NCBI RefSeq assembly: GCF_003968755.1 | Contig: NZ_RYDL01000011.1 | Coordinates: 48,684 to 112,683, forward strand | Length of the DNA stretch: 64,000 nucleotides | DNA from: Flavobacterium sp. RSP15 | GTDB lineage: Bacteria > Bacteroidota > Bacteroidia > Flavobacteriales > Flavobacteriaceae | Direction of reading: 5' to 3' | Part shown: in pieces, positions 18,150 to 26,651 of the stretch | Numbering within the stretch: position 1 is the first letter of the stretch | Layout of the letters: each line of letters starts with the position of its first letter | The notes under the pieces: generated by a model | Seen by the model: only the letters and a program-made list of their open reading frames with translations | Told to the model about the DNA's origin: nothing | The model's database searches: none | Made by a program: the position numbers and the translations under genes

Positions 18150-19931
18150 TTAATAGCTTGAAAAAAGGATTTCAAGACTTTTAACGTCAATTTTGCAATA
18201 TTGTTGTAATTCAGCCACTGTTCCCTGTTCAATAAATTCGTCAGGAATGCCTAATATTTTTATTTTTGAAGTGTAATTATTTTGGGAAGCAAATTCAAGT
18301 ATAGCACTCCCAAAACCGCCATTTACAACGCCGTCTTCTAGCGTGATTATAGTTGAAAATTCAGTAAAAATGGTATGTAGTGCTTTTTCGTCTAATGGTT
18401 TGACAAATGAAAAATCATAATGGGCAATGGTTTCCTGATGGTCTGTCTTGGCTATAGCCAAAGTGACATTGTGACCAATAGTTCCATTTGATAATACTGC
18501 GATATGTGTTCCTTTTTTAATACAAATGCTTTCTCCAATTGCTATTTTTTTATACTTTCCCAGATGTTGATCTTGCCAATTCTGAATCACACCGCGACCT
18601 CTTGGATAACGGATAGCGATGGGCTGATTCAATCCCAGTTGTGCAGTATAGAGAATGTTTTGAAGCGCTATTTCGTTCATGGGGGAATAGATAATCATAT
18701 TAGGAATACAGCGCAAATAAGCAAGATCAAAAACACCGTGATGCGTTGCGCCGTCTTCTCCCACTAATCCCGCTCTGTCCAAACAGAAAATTACCGGTAA
18801 GTTTTGCAGTGCTACGTCATGAATGACTTGGTCGTATGCTCTTTGCAAAAAAGTAGAATAAATATTGCAAAATACGATCATTCCTTGTGCCGCCATTCCG
18901 GCCGCTAAGGTAACGGCATGTTGCTCGGCGATTCCTACATCAAAGGCGCGTTTTGGGAAAGCTTCCATCATGAATTTGAGGGAACTTCCCGAAGGCATTG
19001 CAGGTGTAATTCCTATTATTTTTTCGTTTTTTCGGGCCAAATCCAATACGGTCAAGCCAAAAACATCCTGGTATTTCGGCGGTAAATTCTCTTCTGATTT
19101 GATGTGAATTTCCCCAGTTGTAGCGTCAAATTTCCCCGGCGCATGGTATTTAACCTGATTTTCTTCGGCTTGTTGCAGTCCTTTACCTTTGGTGGTGATG
19201 ATATGGAGAAATTTTGGTCCTTTTACTTTTTGCAAGCGTTTGAGTTCCTTGATAACCGCAAAAAGATTATGCCCGTCAATAGGACCCGAATAATCAAAAT
19301 TCAATGATTTAATCATGTTGTTCTGCCTCGGATTTTTCCCTTCTTTTACGGCAGTAAGATACTTTTTTAACGCACCAACGCTCGGGTCAATGCCGATGGC
19401 ATTATCATTAAGGATCACCAGTAAATTAGCATCAGTAACTCCGGCGTGATTTAATCCTTCAAAAGCCATTCCTGATGCGATGGAGGCATCTCCAATCACT
19501 GCAATATGTTGTTTATCGTATTCGCCTTTCAAATTAGAAGCGATCGCCATTCCTAATGCTGCTGAAATGGAAGTCGAAGAATGTCCTACGCCAAAAGCAT
19601 CGTAAATACTTTCACTTCTTTTTGGGAAACCGGAAATACCGCCGAGTTGCCTGTTGGTATGAAAATTTTCTCTTCGGCCGGTGAGTATTTTATGTCCGTA
19701 TGCCTGATGGCCTACATCCCAAACTAACAAATCATTTGGTGTGTCAAACACATAATGCAAAGCGATGGTGAGTTCAACAACACCCAAACTGGCCCCAAGA
19801 TGGCCTTCTTTTGCGGCTACAATATCAATTATGAAATTGCGTAATTCTTGAGCGACCTGAGGAAGTTGAGCTTCGTCGAGCTGGCGTAAATCGGTTGGAT
19901 TGTTTATGTTTGAAAGTAAATTATCTGACAT
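18150..19931 (-). CDS. dxs: 1-deoxy-D-xylulose-5-phosphate synthase
   Basis: First enzyme of the MEP pathway: condenses pyruvate and glyceraldehyde-3-phosphate, using thiamine diphosphate. Motifs: WDVGHQAYGHKILTGR, the TPP motif GDASIASGMAFEGLNHAG...NDNAIGI, and the transketolase-type centre DVGIAEQHAVTLAAGMA. The 593-aa length is that of Bacteroidetes Dxs. Start at 19931; a TAnnTTTG element ends four bases upstream, implying a leaderless message. DUF3078 follows. The TPP-regulated importer at 50 kb supplies the cofactor's precursor. Confidence 0.97.
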   Translation of the reverse strand: MSDNLLSNINNPTDLRQLDEAQLPQVAQELRNFIIDIVAAKEGHLGASLGVVELTIALHYVFDTPNDLLVWDVGHQAYGHKILTGRRENFHTNRQLGGISGFPKRSESIYDAFGVGHSSTSISAALGMAIASNLKGEYDKQHIAVIGDASIASGMAFEGLNHAGVTDANLLVILNDNAIGIDPSVGALKKYLTAVKEGKNPRQNNMIKSLNFDYSGPIDGHNLFAVIKELKRLQKVKGPKFLHIITTKGKGLQQAEENQVKYHAPGKFDATTGEIHIKSEENLPPKYQDVFGLTVLDLARKNEKIIGITPAMPSGSSLKFMMEAFPKRAFDVGIAEQHAVTLAAGMAAQGMIVFCNIYSTFLQRAYDQVIHDVALQNLPVIFCLDRAGLVGEDGATHHGVFDLAYLRCIPNMIIYSPMNEIALQNILYTAQLGLNQPIAIRYPRGRGVIQNWQDQHLGKYKKIAIGESICIKKGTHIAVLSNGTIGHNVTLAIAKTDHQETIAHYDFSFVKPLDEKALHTIFTEFSTIITLEDGVVNGGFGSAILEFASQNNYTSKIKILGIPDEFIEQGTVAELQQYCKIDVKSLEILFSSY

Positions 19932-19935
19932 AAAG

Positions 19936-19943
19936 CAAAGGTA
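19936..19943 (-). promoter_or_regulatory. -7 element 4 nt before the dxs ATG
   Basis: Minus-strand TACCTTTG matches TAnnTTTG and leaves just four bases before the ATG, the same spacing as at the DUF3109 gene. No clear -33 TTG. Confidence 0.5.
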
Positions 19944-20054
19944 CGATTTGAAATTGTATTTTTACATTTGATAAAAAACTTGTTTTATAAAGAATCACAA
20001 AATAAAGCGAAGATTTGCAAAGAACTTAAATATGCGAATTCGCGGACTTATACT

Positions 20055-20498
20055 ATGATAAATCCTTTCACCGATGAATATTTCATGAAAAAAGCGTTGC
20101 AGGAAGCCGAAATGGCTTTTGACAAAGACGAAATTCCTGTTGGCGCTCTAATTGTAATTGATAATAAAGTCATTGCTCGAGGTCATAATTTAACCGAATT
20201 ACTCCATGATGTTACGGCTCATGCCGAAATGCAATCCATAACTGCCGCAGCTAATTATCTTGGCGGAAAATATTTAATAGGATGCACACTTTATGTTACA
20301 CTGGAACCTTGCCAGATGTGCGCCGGCGCTTTGTACTGGAGTCAGATTTCGAGAATTGTGTATGGAGCCACTGATGAAAATAGGGGTTTTGTGAAAATGG
20401 GAACACAATTGCATCCTAAAACAACTGTTGTAAAAGGAGTTTTGGCAAATGAAGCTTCGGAGTTGATGAAGCGGTTTTTTGTGGAGAGAAGAAAATAA
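20055..20498 (+). CDS. tadA: tRNA-specific adenosine deaminase
   Basis: Deaminates the wobble adenosine of tRNA-Arg(ACG) to inosine. The 147-aa cytidine-deaminase fold shows the zinc motif HAEMQSI (about residue 55) and PCQMCAGAL (Cys pair), with Glu of HAE as proton shuttle. The frame is open back to 19968, but I chose the ATG at 20055 because MINPFTDEYFMKKALQEAE matches the family N-terminus and the upstream 29 residues are atypical. Divergent from dxs. A guanine-deaminase relative is possible but the PCxxCAGAL form favours TadA. Confidence 0.9.
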   Translation: MINPFTDEYFMKKALQEAEMAFDKDEIPVGALIVIDNKVIARGHNLTELLHDVTAHAEMQSITAAANYLGGKYLIGCTLYVTLEPCQMCAGALYWSQISRIVYGATDENRGFVKMGTQLHPKTTVVKGVLANEASELMKRFFVERRK

Positions 20499-20517
20499 TT
20501 CTATTTACACAAATCTC

Positions 20518-20597
20518 TAGCCCAGATAGCAGTGGAAATCCTTTTCTTTTTTTCTTTAAAAAAGAAAAGATTGTAACGTATAGCTGGATTAGCTCCA
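20518..20597 (+). repeat. dispersed hairpin repeat, copy B
   Basis: TAGCCCAGATAGCAGTGG flank, 12-bp perfect stem (20541-20552 with 20558-20569), then AGATTGTAACGTATAGC and AGCTCCA. It is joined directly to a 26-base repeat. Confidence 0.85.
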
Positions 20598-20621
20598 GAT
20601 TGCTTCGTCCCTCGCAATGAC
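20597..20621 (+). repeat. 26-base dispersed repeat, copy next to hairpin copy B
   Basis: AGATTGCTTCGTCCCTCGCA then ATGAC. A second, shorter version (GCTTGCTTCG...TCTCGCAATGACC) follows at about 20622-20650. Confidence 0.75.
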
Positions 20622-20657
20622 CGCTTGCTTCGAAAAATCTCGCAATGACCCACAAAA

Positions 20658-20685
20658 AAACCGCCAATCTTACGAAAGGCGGTTT
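20658..20685. terminator. bidirectional hairpin between tadA and rng
   Basis: AAACCGCC (20658-20665) pairs with GGCGGTTT (20678-20685). The preceding A-run gives a U-tract for the minus-strand rng transcript; both convergent genes can use it. Confidence 0.75.
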
Positions 20686-20690
20686 ATAAT

Positions 20691-22244
20691 TTATTCTATG
20701 ACAGCATTTTCTTTTTTGTCGTAGAAATGATATTCTAAATACGTGTAAGCATCACGAGGTATGATTTTCACCCACTTTTTATGTTCAAGAAACCATTTTG
20801 AACGTAATGATGGAAAACCTTTGGTAAGGTATGCGGCCACAAACGGATGTACATTAAGCACAACATCTTTGTGGTTTTTTAATACTCTTTCCAGATCAAA
20901 AGCGATTTTATCAATGATTTGAATCGGCGCTTCAATTTCGCCACTTTCATTGTTTGGATCTTCTTCTCTGGTCTTAATATTTACTTCTGGTCGTACTCTT
21001 TGTCTTGTAATTTGAACTAGTCCAAATTTGCTAGGGGGTAAGATCTTATGTTTTGCTTTATCATCGCTCATTTCTTCCCTGAGGAAGTCGAACAACACTT
21101 TGCGATTTTCAGGATTCGACATGTCGATAAAATCAACCACAATGATTCCGCCCATATCACGAAGACGCAGTTGTCTCGCAATTTCGGCTGCTGCTATCAT
21201 GTTGACTTCCATGGCTGTATCTTCCTGGTTGGTAGCTTTATTAGAACGGTTTCCGCTGTTTACGTCTATAACGTGCAAGGCTTCAGTATGTTCGATAATA
21301 AGATACGCCCCTTTACTCATGGATACTGTTTTTCCAAAAGAAGTTTTGATTTGTCTCTCTATGTTGTATTTCTCAAAAATAGGTGTGTCATTTGATTGAT
21401 AAAACTTCACTATTGATTGTTTCGAAGGGGCAATTTCTTGCAAATAATCCTTCGTTTGGTTGTACAACTCTTCATCATCAATTTGAATACCACTAAAGGT
21501 ATCATTAAATACATCTCTTAATATCGAAGAGGCTCTATTGAGTTCTCCTAATACTTTTGAAGGATGATGAGCAGTTGGTAATTTTTTACACATTGCAGTC
21601 CATCTGCTGAGCAGGTTCTGCAAATCTTTTTCTAATTCGGCTGTATTTTTGCCTTCGGCTACTGTGCGAACAATAACACCAAATCCTTTTGGTTTGATGG
21701 ATTGTACTAATCGTTTCAAGCGTTCTTTTTCTTTTTTGTCTTCTATTTTTTGAGAAATAGAAACACGATCAGAAAACGGAACCAAAACTATAAATCTTCC
21801 GGCAAGAGAAAGCTCAGCGCTAATCCTTGGTCCTTTGGTAGATATAGGTTCTTTAACAACTTGTACTAAAACAGATTGATTGGCGCTCAAAACATCAGTA
21901 ATGGTACCATCTTTGTCTATTTCTTTTTCAAACTGAAAGTTTTTTAGGGAGAAATCTTTTAATTTACCTGCGCTTACAAGTTTTATGAATTTCAGTTGGG
22001 AAGCTAAATTGGGTCCTAAATCATGATAATGTAAAAAGGCATCTTTTTCAAAGCCAACATTTACAAAAGCAGCATTTAGTCCGGCAACGGGTTTCCTGAT
22101 TTTGGCAATAAAAATATCGCCAACTTGGAAGTTGCTTTTTTCTTCTTCTTTGTGTAATTCAATTAGTTTTCCATCTTTTAATAAGGCAAAATCTACGGCT
22201 TCGGAACTAGATCGGATGATTAATTCTTTATTCACGCTGTACAT
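20691..22244 (-). CDS. rng: ribonuclease E/G family endoribonuclease
   Basis: Single-strand endoribonuclease of rRNA and mRNA processing. The 517-aa protein has an S1-like RNA-binding part (about residues 35-130), an RNase H-like region, and the catalytic DNase I-like region with metal-binding Asp in HVIDVNSG and GGIIVVDFIDM. It matches the RNase G length, without the long scaffold tail of RNase E. The small basic-protein gene and HU lie upstream on the same strand. Confidence 0.93.
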   Translation of the reverse strand: MYSVNKELIIRSSSEAVDFALLKDGKLIELHKEEEKSNFQVGDIFIAKIRKPVAGLNAAFVNVGFEKDAFLHYHDLGPNLASQLKFIKLVSAGKLKDFSLKNFQFEKEIDKDGTITDVLSANQSVLVQVVKEPISTKGPRISAELSLAGRFIVLVPFSDRVSISQKIEDKKEKERLKRLVQSIKPKGFGVIVRTVAEGKNTAELEKDLQNLLSRWTAMCKKLPTAHHPSKVLGELNRASSILRDVFNDTFSGIQIDDEELYNQTKDYLQEIAPSKQSIVKFYQSNDTPIFEKYNIERQIKTSFGKTVSMSKGAYLIIEHTEALHVIDVNSGNRSNKATNQEDTAMEVNMIAAAEIARQLRLRDMGGIIVVDFIDMSNPENRKVLFDFLREEMSDDKAKHKILPPSKFGLVQITRQRVRPEVNIKTREEDPNNESGEIEAPIQIIDKIAFDLERVLKNHKDVVLNVHPFVAAYLTKGFPSLRSKWFLEHKKWVKIIPRDAYTYLEYHFYDKKENAVIE

Positions 22245-22411
22245 TTTTATCTATTCGCTGTGGCGAACAAATGGATTAAACAATATTTTTAACAGGTATT
22301 GAACCCGGGGAAAATTAGCTGGCAGTTTGCAGTGTTAAGTTCGCAGTTGACTGACTACTAAAAACTGAATACTGATTACTAACTTTCAATTTCAATGAAC
22401 ATTTAAAAAGA

Positions 22412-22436
22412 AAAAAGTAGTTTAAAACTACTTTTT
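22412..22436 (-). terminator. terminator overlapping the stop of the 30-aa gene
   Basis: AAAAAGTAGTTT, one A, AAACTACTTTTT: 12-bp perfect arms. On the minus strand it includes the TAG stop of the small gene (22428-22430) and ends in T's. Confidence 0.75.
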
Positions 22437-22520
22437 CTTTTTGTGACGATTAGCTCTCGCTCTTTTTTTACGTTTGTGAGTTGCTACCTTATGTCTCTTT
22501 CTTTTTTTACCACTTGGCAT
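22428..22520 (-). CDS. very small, very basic protein (30 aa), ribosome-associated candidate
   Basis: The frame from ATG at 22520 to TAG gives MPSGKKRKRHKVATHKRKKR and then ARANRHKKKK: 18 of 30 residues are Lys or Arg and there are no acidic residues. Composition is that of tiny ribosomal proteins (Thx or L36-like). Similar MPSGKKRKRHK-type peptides recur in Bacteroidetes as I recall, which would make it a lineage-specific ribosomal or RNA-binding protein, but I cannot assign it to a named one. It sits between HU and rng, with its stop inside a terminator hairpin. A coding origin is supported by the clean start and stop and by the terminator placement. Confidence 0.7.
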   Translation of the reverse strand: MPSGKKRKRHKVATHKRKKRARANRHKKKK

Positions 22521-22550
22521 ATCTTATGATTTTATGATTAATTAATATTA

Positions 22551-22841
22551 TTATTTTGCTTCGTTATTTATTTTCACCCCTTCAACAAAAACTTTTGCAG
22601 GTTTGAATGCAGGAATGTTGTGTGCAGGAATTTTTATTGTAGTATTTTTAGAAATGTTTCTTCCAGTTTTCTCTGCTCTGGTTTTCACTATAAAGCTTCC
22701 AAAACCTCTTAAATAAACATTGTCTCCAGTTTCTAATGAATTTTTTACTTCATTCATAAAAGTCTCTACAGTTGCCTGTACATCTCCCTTTTCAAGACCT
22801 AATTTTTCTGAAATTTTTGCTACGATATCTGCTTTCGTCAT
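22551..22841 (-). CDS. HU family DNA-binding protein
   Basis: Nucleoid protein of 96 aa that bends DNA as a dimer. The start MTKADIVAKISEKLGLEKGDV and the arm region LRGFGSFIVKTRAEKTGRN...IPAHNIPAFKPAK with the tip Pro are typical. Promoter elements are clear (22884-22915). The 30-aa basic protein follows 30 nt downstream and both are probably co-transcribed. Confidence 0.95.
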   Translation of the reverse strand: MTKADIVAKISEKLGLEKGDVQATVETFMNEVKNSLETGDNVYLRGFGSFIVKTRAEKTGRNISKNTTIKIPAHNIPAFKPAKVFVEGVKINNEAK

Positions 22842-22883
22842 TTTCTTTCCTATTTATAATGTTGTACTATTTTTTTGAGTTTG

Positions 22884-22915
22884 CAAATATAGGAATTTAA
22901 AAAACAATTATTCAA
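22884..22915 (-). promoter_or_regulatory. promoter of the HU gene
   Basis: Minus strand TTG (22915-22913), 21 nt, TATATTTG (22891-22884), 42 nt before the ATG. Confidence 0.75.
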
Positions 22916-22973
22916 GCTAATTCATTAAATTTTAATCACATAAACTTTTACTTTTGTAGTCTAATATTTAAAA

Positions 22974-24011
22974 ATGAATTTTTATAACCTGCTGATAAAA
23001 TGGTATTTACAAAATAAACGGGATTTGCCATGGCGAAACACTACGGATCCGTATCCTATTTGGCTCTCCGAAATCATGTTGCAGCAGACACGCGTTGCCC
23101 AAGGAATGCCTTATTTTATGTCTTTTACTACCGCTTTTCCTACTGTTTTTGATTTAGCAAAAGCTAATGAAGAGCATGTTTTGAAACTTTGGCAGGGATT
23201 AGGATATTATTCCAGAGCGCGAAATTTGCATAAAACGGCTCAATATGTGGCCTCAGATTTAGGGGGAAGTTTTCCGGATAACTATGCGGATTTACTAAAA
23301 TTAAAAGGTATTGGGGAATATACCGCTGCGGCCATCGCTTCTTTTTCTTATAACGAAGCCGTTCCGGTTGTTGATGGAAATGTATTCCGAGTTTTATCGC
23401 GTTATTTCGATATAGATACAGATATTGCTCAGGCTTCTGCCAAAAAAAAATTCGCCGCTTTGGCATTTGAACTGATGCCAAAAGATAACCCGGCAACCTT
23501 CAATCAAGCCATTATGGAATTTGGGGCTTTGCAATGTGTTCCTAAAAGTCCAAATTGCGGTATTTGTGTTTTTAACGAAAGTTGCGCTGCTTTGCAAAAA
23601 AACAAAGTTAATCAGTTGCCTGTTAAGACTAAAAAACTAAAAGTGAGAAGCCGTTACTTTAATTATCTGGTTGTTGCAGATGAAAATGACAACACCATAA
23701 TTCAAAAACGAACAGACAAAGGAATTTGGCACAATCTCTATGAATTTCCTTTGATAGAAACCGAAAAAGAGGAAGATTTTGATTGTGTTAGCGAAGCTAT
23801 TCAAGCGGATTATTTTAAAGAAAATACTGTCGTAAGTATGTTAGAATACAACGAAAAAAGTATCCTTCATAAATTGTCACACCAGCATTTACATATTAAG
23901 TTTTGGAAAGTGAAAATTGAAGGAACAATTGAAAACGGAATTGACGTTGAAACTTTGAGAACTTTTCCTTTTCCAATTGTGATTCATAATTTTATTGAAA
24001 AGGATTTATAG
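22974..24011 (+). CDS. mutY: A/G-specific adenine glycosylase
   Basis: Removes adenine mispaired with 8-oxoguanine. Visible: the catalytic-domain start LPWRNTTDPYPIWLSEIMLQQ with the general-acid Glu, helix-hairpin-helix LKGIGEYTAAAIASF with Asp in VDGNVFRVLSRYF, and the [4Fe-4S] ligands C-x6-C-x2-C-x5-C in CVPKSPNCGICVFNESC. A C-terminal NUDIX-like domain (from about 225) recognises 8-oxoG. Length 345 aa is normal. It leads the mutY-ssb-gldE-gldD cluster and is divergent from HU. A TACTTTTG box lies at 22949-22956. Confidence 0.95.
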   Translation: MNFYNLLIKWYLQNKRDLPWRNTTDPYPIWLSEIMLQQTRVAQGMPYFMSFTTAFPTVFDLAKANEEHVLKLWQGLGYYSRARNLHKTAQYVASDLGGSFPDNYADLLKLKGIGEYTAAAIASFSYNEAVPVVDGNVFRVLSRYFDIDTDIAQASAKKKFAALAFELMPKDNPATFNQAIMEFGALQCVPKSPNCGICVFNESCAALQKNKVNQLPVKTKKLKVRSRYFNYLVVADENDNTIIQKRTDKGIWHNLYEFPLIETEKEEDFDCVSEAIQADYFKENTVVSMLEYNEKSILHKLSHQHLHIKFWKVKIEGTIENGIDVETLRTFPFPIVIHNFIEKDL

Positions 24012-24028
24012 AGTTTCTAAAAAACTGT

Positions 24029-24036
24029 ATCTTTGA
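24029..24036 (+). promoter_or_regulatory. candidate -7 element of ssb
   Basis: TATCTTTG, 19 nt before the ssb ATG. The -33 half is not evident. Confidence 0.5.
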
Positions 24037-24055
24037 TTAAACACTAGATTCTAAA

Positions 24056-24496
24056 ATGAACGGAACATTAAATAAGGTTATGCTAATTGGTTTTCTTGGC
24101 GACGACATCAAAATGCATTATTTTGATGGAGGCAATTGTATTGGAAGATTTCAGTTGGCCACAAACGAGGTGTATATCAACAAAACCACTAATGAAAAAA
24201 TCACTTCTACGGAGTGGCACAATTTAGTTGTTCGCAACAAAGCGGCAGAACTTTGTGAAAAATACCTTTCTAAAGGCGATAAAATTTACGTGGAAGGACG
24301 CATTAAATCCCGTCAATGGCAGTCAGAGGATGGGAGTACTAAACACACCACTGAAATTCAGGTAACCGAATTTACTTTTCTTTCAACTAAGAAAGACACT
24401 GGAAGTAATAAACAAATTCCTGTACCTGATGTCCCGAAAAACACTAATTTTGACACCGATAAGAATGTCTTGCCTATAAACGACTTGCCATTTTGA
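24056..24496 (+). CDS. ssb: single-stranded DNA-binding protein
   Basis: OB-fold protein of 146 aa (residues 1-107: MNGTLNKVMLIGFLGDDIKM ... WHNLVVRNKAAELCEKYLSKG, YVEGRIKSRQW) with a flexible linker and the acidic tip NDLPF that docks replication and repair partners. It follows mutY by 44 nt and precedes gldE. Its place next to gliding genes is a conserved arrangement in Flavobacterium from what I know of the family. Confidence 0.95.
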   Translation: MNGTLNKVMLIGFLGDDIKMHYFDGGNCIGRFQLATNEVYINKTTNEKITSTEWHNLVVRNKAAELCEKYLSKGDKIYVEGRIKSRQWQSEDGSTKHTTEIQVTEFTFLSTKKDTGSNKQIPVPDVPKNTNFDTDKNVLPINDLPF

Positions 24497-24519
24497 GTGT
24501 TTAACTAATCCTTACCAAT

Positions 24520-25815
24520 TTGGACTCAGAGCCCAGTTTGCTTTTTGCTTACGCAATAGATACTAATTTAGCATTTGGTTTTACAGTAATAATCATATTG
24601 CTGTTTTGTTCCGCATTAATTTCAGGTGCCGAAGTTGCCTTGTTTTCGTTGTCACAAAAAGAGATTGATGAAACCATTCAGGAGAATGATGCTAAAGGAA
24701 AAATCATTGCCGCGCTTTTAGAAAAACCCAAAAAACTGCTGGCCACGCTTCTGGTTGCTAATAATTTTGTCAACATAGCGATAGTAATATTGTTTTCATA
24801 CGCTGGAAAAAGCATGTTTGCAGCGATAACCCAACCGGTATTGAAATTCATCTTGGAAGTATTGGTAGTTACTTTTTTGATTTTGCTCTTTGGAGAAGTC
24901 TTGCCTAAAGTATATGCCAGTCGAAATAATACCAAGTTTGCCAAACTTATTGCTTACCCTATTTTCTTTTTAGATAAGCTTTTGACGCCTATTAGTTTAC
25001 CAATGCGTGCAGCAACGATTTATTTGCATAACAAATTAGGAAAACAAAAAACAAATTTTTCTGTTGATCAATTATCACAGGCTTTAGAGCTTACGGCTTC
25101 GGATGAAACATCTTCCGAAGAGCAAAAAATATTAGAAGGAATTGTGAGTTTTGGAAATACGGATACCAGACAAGTAATGAGTCCGCGAATCGATATTTTT
25201 GCTTTAGAAATAGAAGAATCTTTTGCTGCTATTTGTCCCAAAATTATAGAAAAAGGATATTCCAGAATTCCGGTATATCGAGACAATATAGACCAGATAG
25301 AAGGCGTTTTGTTTGTCAAAGACTTGCTTCCGCATATTAATACAAATGAATTTGACTGGAAAACATTGGTGCGAGAACCTTTTTTTGTCCCTGAAAACAA
25401 AAAGCTGGATAATTTGCTGAAAGATTTTCAGAACAAGAAAAGTCATTTAGCGATCGTGGTAGATGAATATGGAGGAACCTCAGGGTTAGTTTCTCTTGAG
25501 GATGTTATTGAAGAAATTGTTGGGGATATCAGCGATGAATTTGATGATGAACAGATTGTATTTTCTCAAATTGATGAAAAAAATTACCTTTTTGAAGGAA
25601 AAATAAACCTGAGAGATTTTTATCGGATTATTGATGTTGACGAAGAATTATTCGAAATTAAAAAAGGAGAAGCCGAAACATTAGCCGGATTTATTCTGGA
25701 AATTTTAGGCAATTTCCCTAAAAAAGATCAAAAAATTGTATTCGAAAACTGTCTGTTTACTATAGAAGCAGTGGATAAAAAACGAGTTAAACAGATAAAA
25801 GTAACGATTGAATAA
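24520..25815 (+). CDS. gldE: gliding motility-associated protein GldE (CNNM/CBS domain membrane protein)
   Basis: Inner-membrane protein of 431 aa related to CorC/HlyC proteins: a DUF21-type membrane domain (about residues 1-190, three helices), CBS pair (about 205-330, MSPRIDIFALEIEE, YSRIPVYRDNIDQIEGVLFVKDLL, AIVVDEYGGTSGLVSLEDVIEEIVGDISDEFD) and a C-terminal CorC_HlyC domain. The start is TTG at 24520. Its position right before gldD and its length support GldE, a partner of the GldD lipoprotein in gliding and type IX secretion. Confidence 0.9.
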   Translation: MDSEPSLLFAYAIDTNLAFGFTVIIILLFCSALISGAEVALFSLSQKEIDETIQENDAKGKIIAALLEKPKKLLATLLVANNFVNIAIVILFSYAGKSMFAAITQPVLKFILEVLVVTFLILLFGEVLPKVYASRNNTKFAKLIAYPIFFLDKLLTPISLPMRAATIYLHNKLGKQKTNFSVDQLSQALELTASDETSSEEQKILEGIVSFGNTDTRQVMSPRIDIFALEIEESFAAICPKIIEKGYSRIPVYRDNIDQIEGVLFVKDLLPHINTNEFDWKTLVREPFFVPENKKLDNLLKDFQNKKSHLAIVVDEYGGTSGLVSLEDVIEEIVGDISDEFDDEQIVFSQIDEKNYLFEGKINLRDFYRIIDVDEELFEIKKGEAETLAGFILEILGNFPKKDQKIVFENCLFTIEAVDKKRVKQIKVTIE

Positions 25816-25895
25816 TCCTTCCATGGTCCTCTGCGAAGGAAAGAGAGCCATTGGAATACGTTTTCTTAAAATTTGTAAGATTAAAAAAAATAGAA

Positions 25896-26459
25896 ATGTT
25901 TAAAAAAACAATCCCTTTTCTGGTAATAGCACTAACGTCATTGTTGAGTTTTAGTTGCAAAGACGCCGTGATCCCAAAACCATCCGCTTATTTGCGGTTG
26001 GATTATCCGCAAGCCAGTTATATGAATTTTGAAAACGAATGTCCTTTTGTTTTCGATATGAATTCAGAGGCCGTTATCCAGAAAGAGCCCAATTGTGGTT
26101 TCACGATTACCTATCCAAAAATGAAAGCGACTATTTATCTCACCTATAAACCAGTCACTAAAAACATTAATGAACTGTTGCGGGATGCACAAAAATTGAC
26201 TTATGAACACGTGATAAAAGCAGATGATATTCTGGAACAACCGTATTTGAATCCCGATAAAAAAGTGTACGGTATGTTTTATCAGGTAGAAGGAAATGCA
26301 GCAACGAATTCCCAGTTTTATGCTACGGACAGTACTAGTCATTTTTTGACGGGATCCGTTTATTTTTATGCGAAACCCAATTATGACTCGATTATGCCAG
26401 CGGCAAGTTATATCAAAAATGATATGCAGCGGCTAATGGAAACCTTGAAATGGAAATAA
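25896..26459 (+). CDS. gldD: gliding motility lipoprotein GldD
   Basis: Lipoprotein of 187 aa needed for gliding in Flavobacterium. The start at 25896 gives the signal MFKKTIPFLVIALTSLLSFSC with a lipobox Cys. The frame opens earlier, but those residues are not a signal peptide. The mature part (SAYLRLDYPQASY ... KMKATIYLTYKPV) matches GldD. It follows gldE by 80 nt. GldD and the T9SS proteases of this window belong to the same motility/secretion lifestyle. Confidence 0.92.
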   Translation: MFKKTIPFLVIALTSLLSFSCKDAVIPKPSAYLRLDYPQASYMNFENECPFVFDMNSEAVIQKEPNCGFTITYPKMKATIYLTYKPVTKNINELLRDAQKLTYEHVIKADDILEQPYLNPDKKVYGMFYQVEGNAATNSQFYATDSTSHFLTGSVYFYAKPNYDSIMPAASYIKNDMQRLMETLKWK

Positions 26460-26651
26460 CAACAATAGTCATTTACCGGAATAGTACAAAATAAGCAAAA
26501 CTCTTTTTAGAATAAATAAGGCTTTTAAGTTTAAATTAGCCTGTTAACACTAACTGTACGCTTTTTTTAATGACCTTCAACATCCTTGTGTGGTTCAAAA
26601 AAAACATCCCCGTAAAGAGAATGTTTTGTTGCGATAAAGGTAAAGTTTTAT

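Noticed and set aside
22320..22400. Structured RNA in the CAGTTTGCAGTG/ACTGAATACTGATTACT stretch upstream of rng
   Set aside because: Looks like low-complexity CAGT-type intergenic sequence; no stable fold or known RNA signature seen.
26601..26627. Terminator between gldD and the HMA gene
   Set aside because: AAAACAT/ATGTTTT is only a weak A/T stem with a mismatched inner part; not enough to call.
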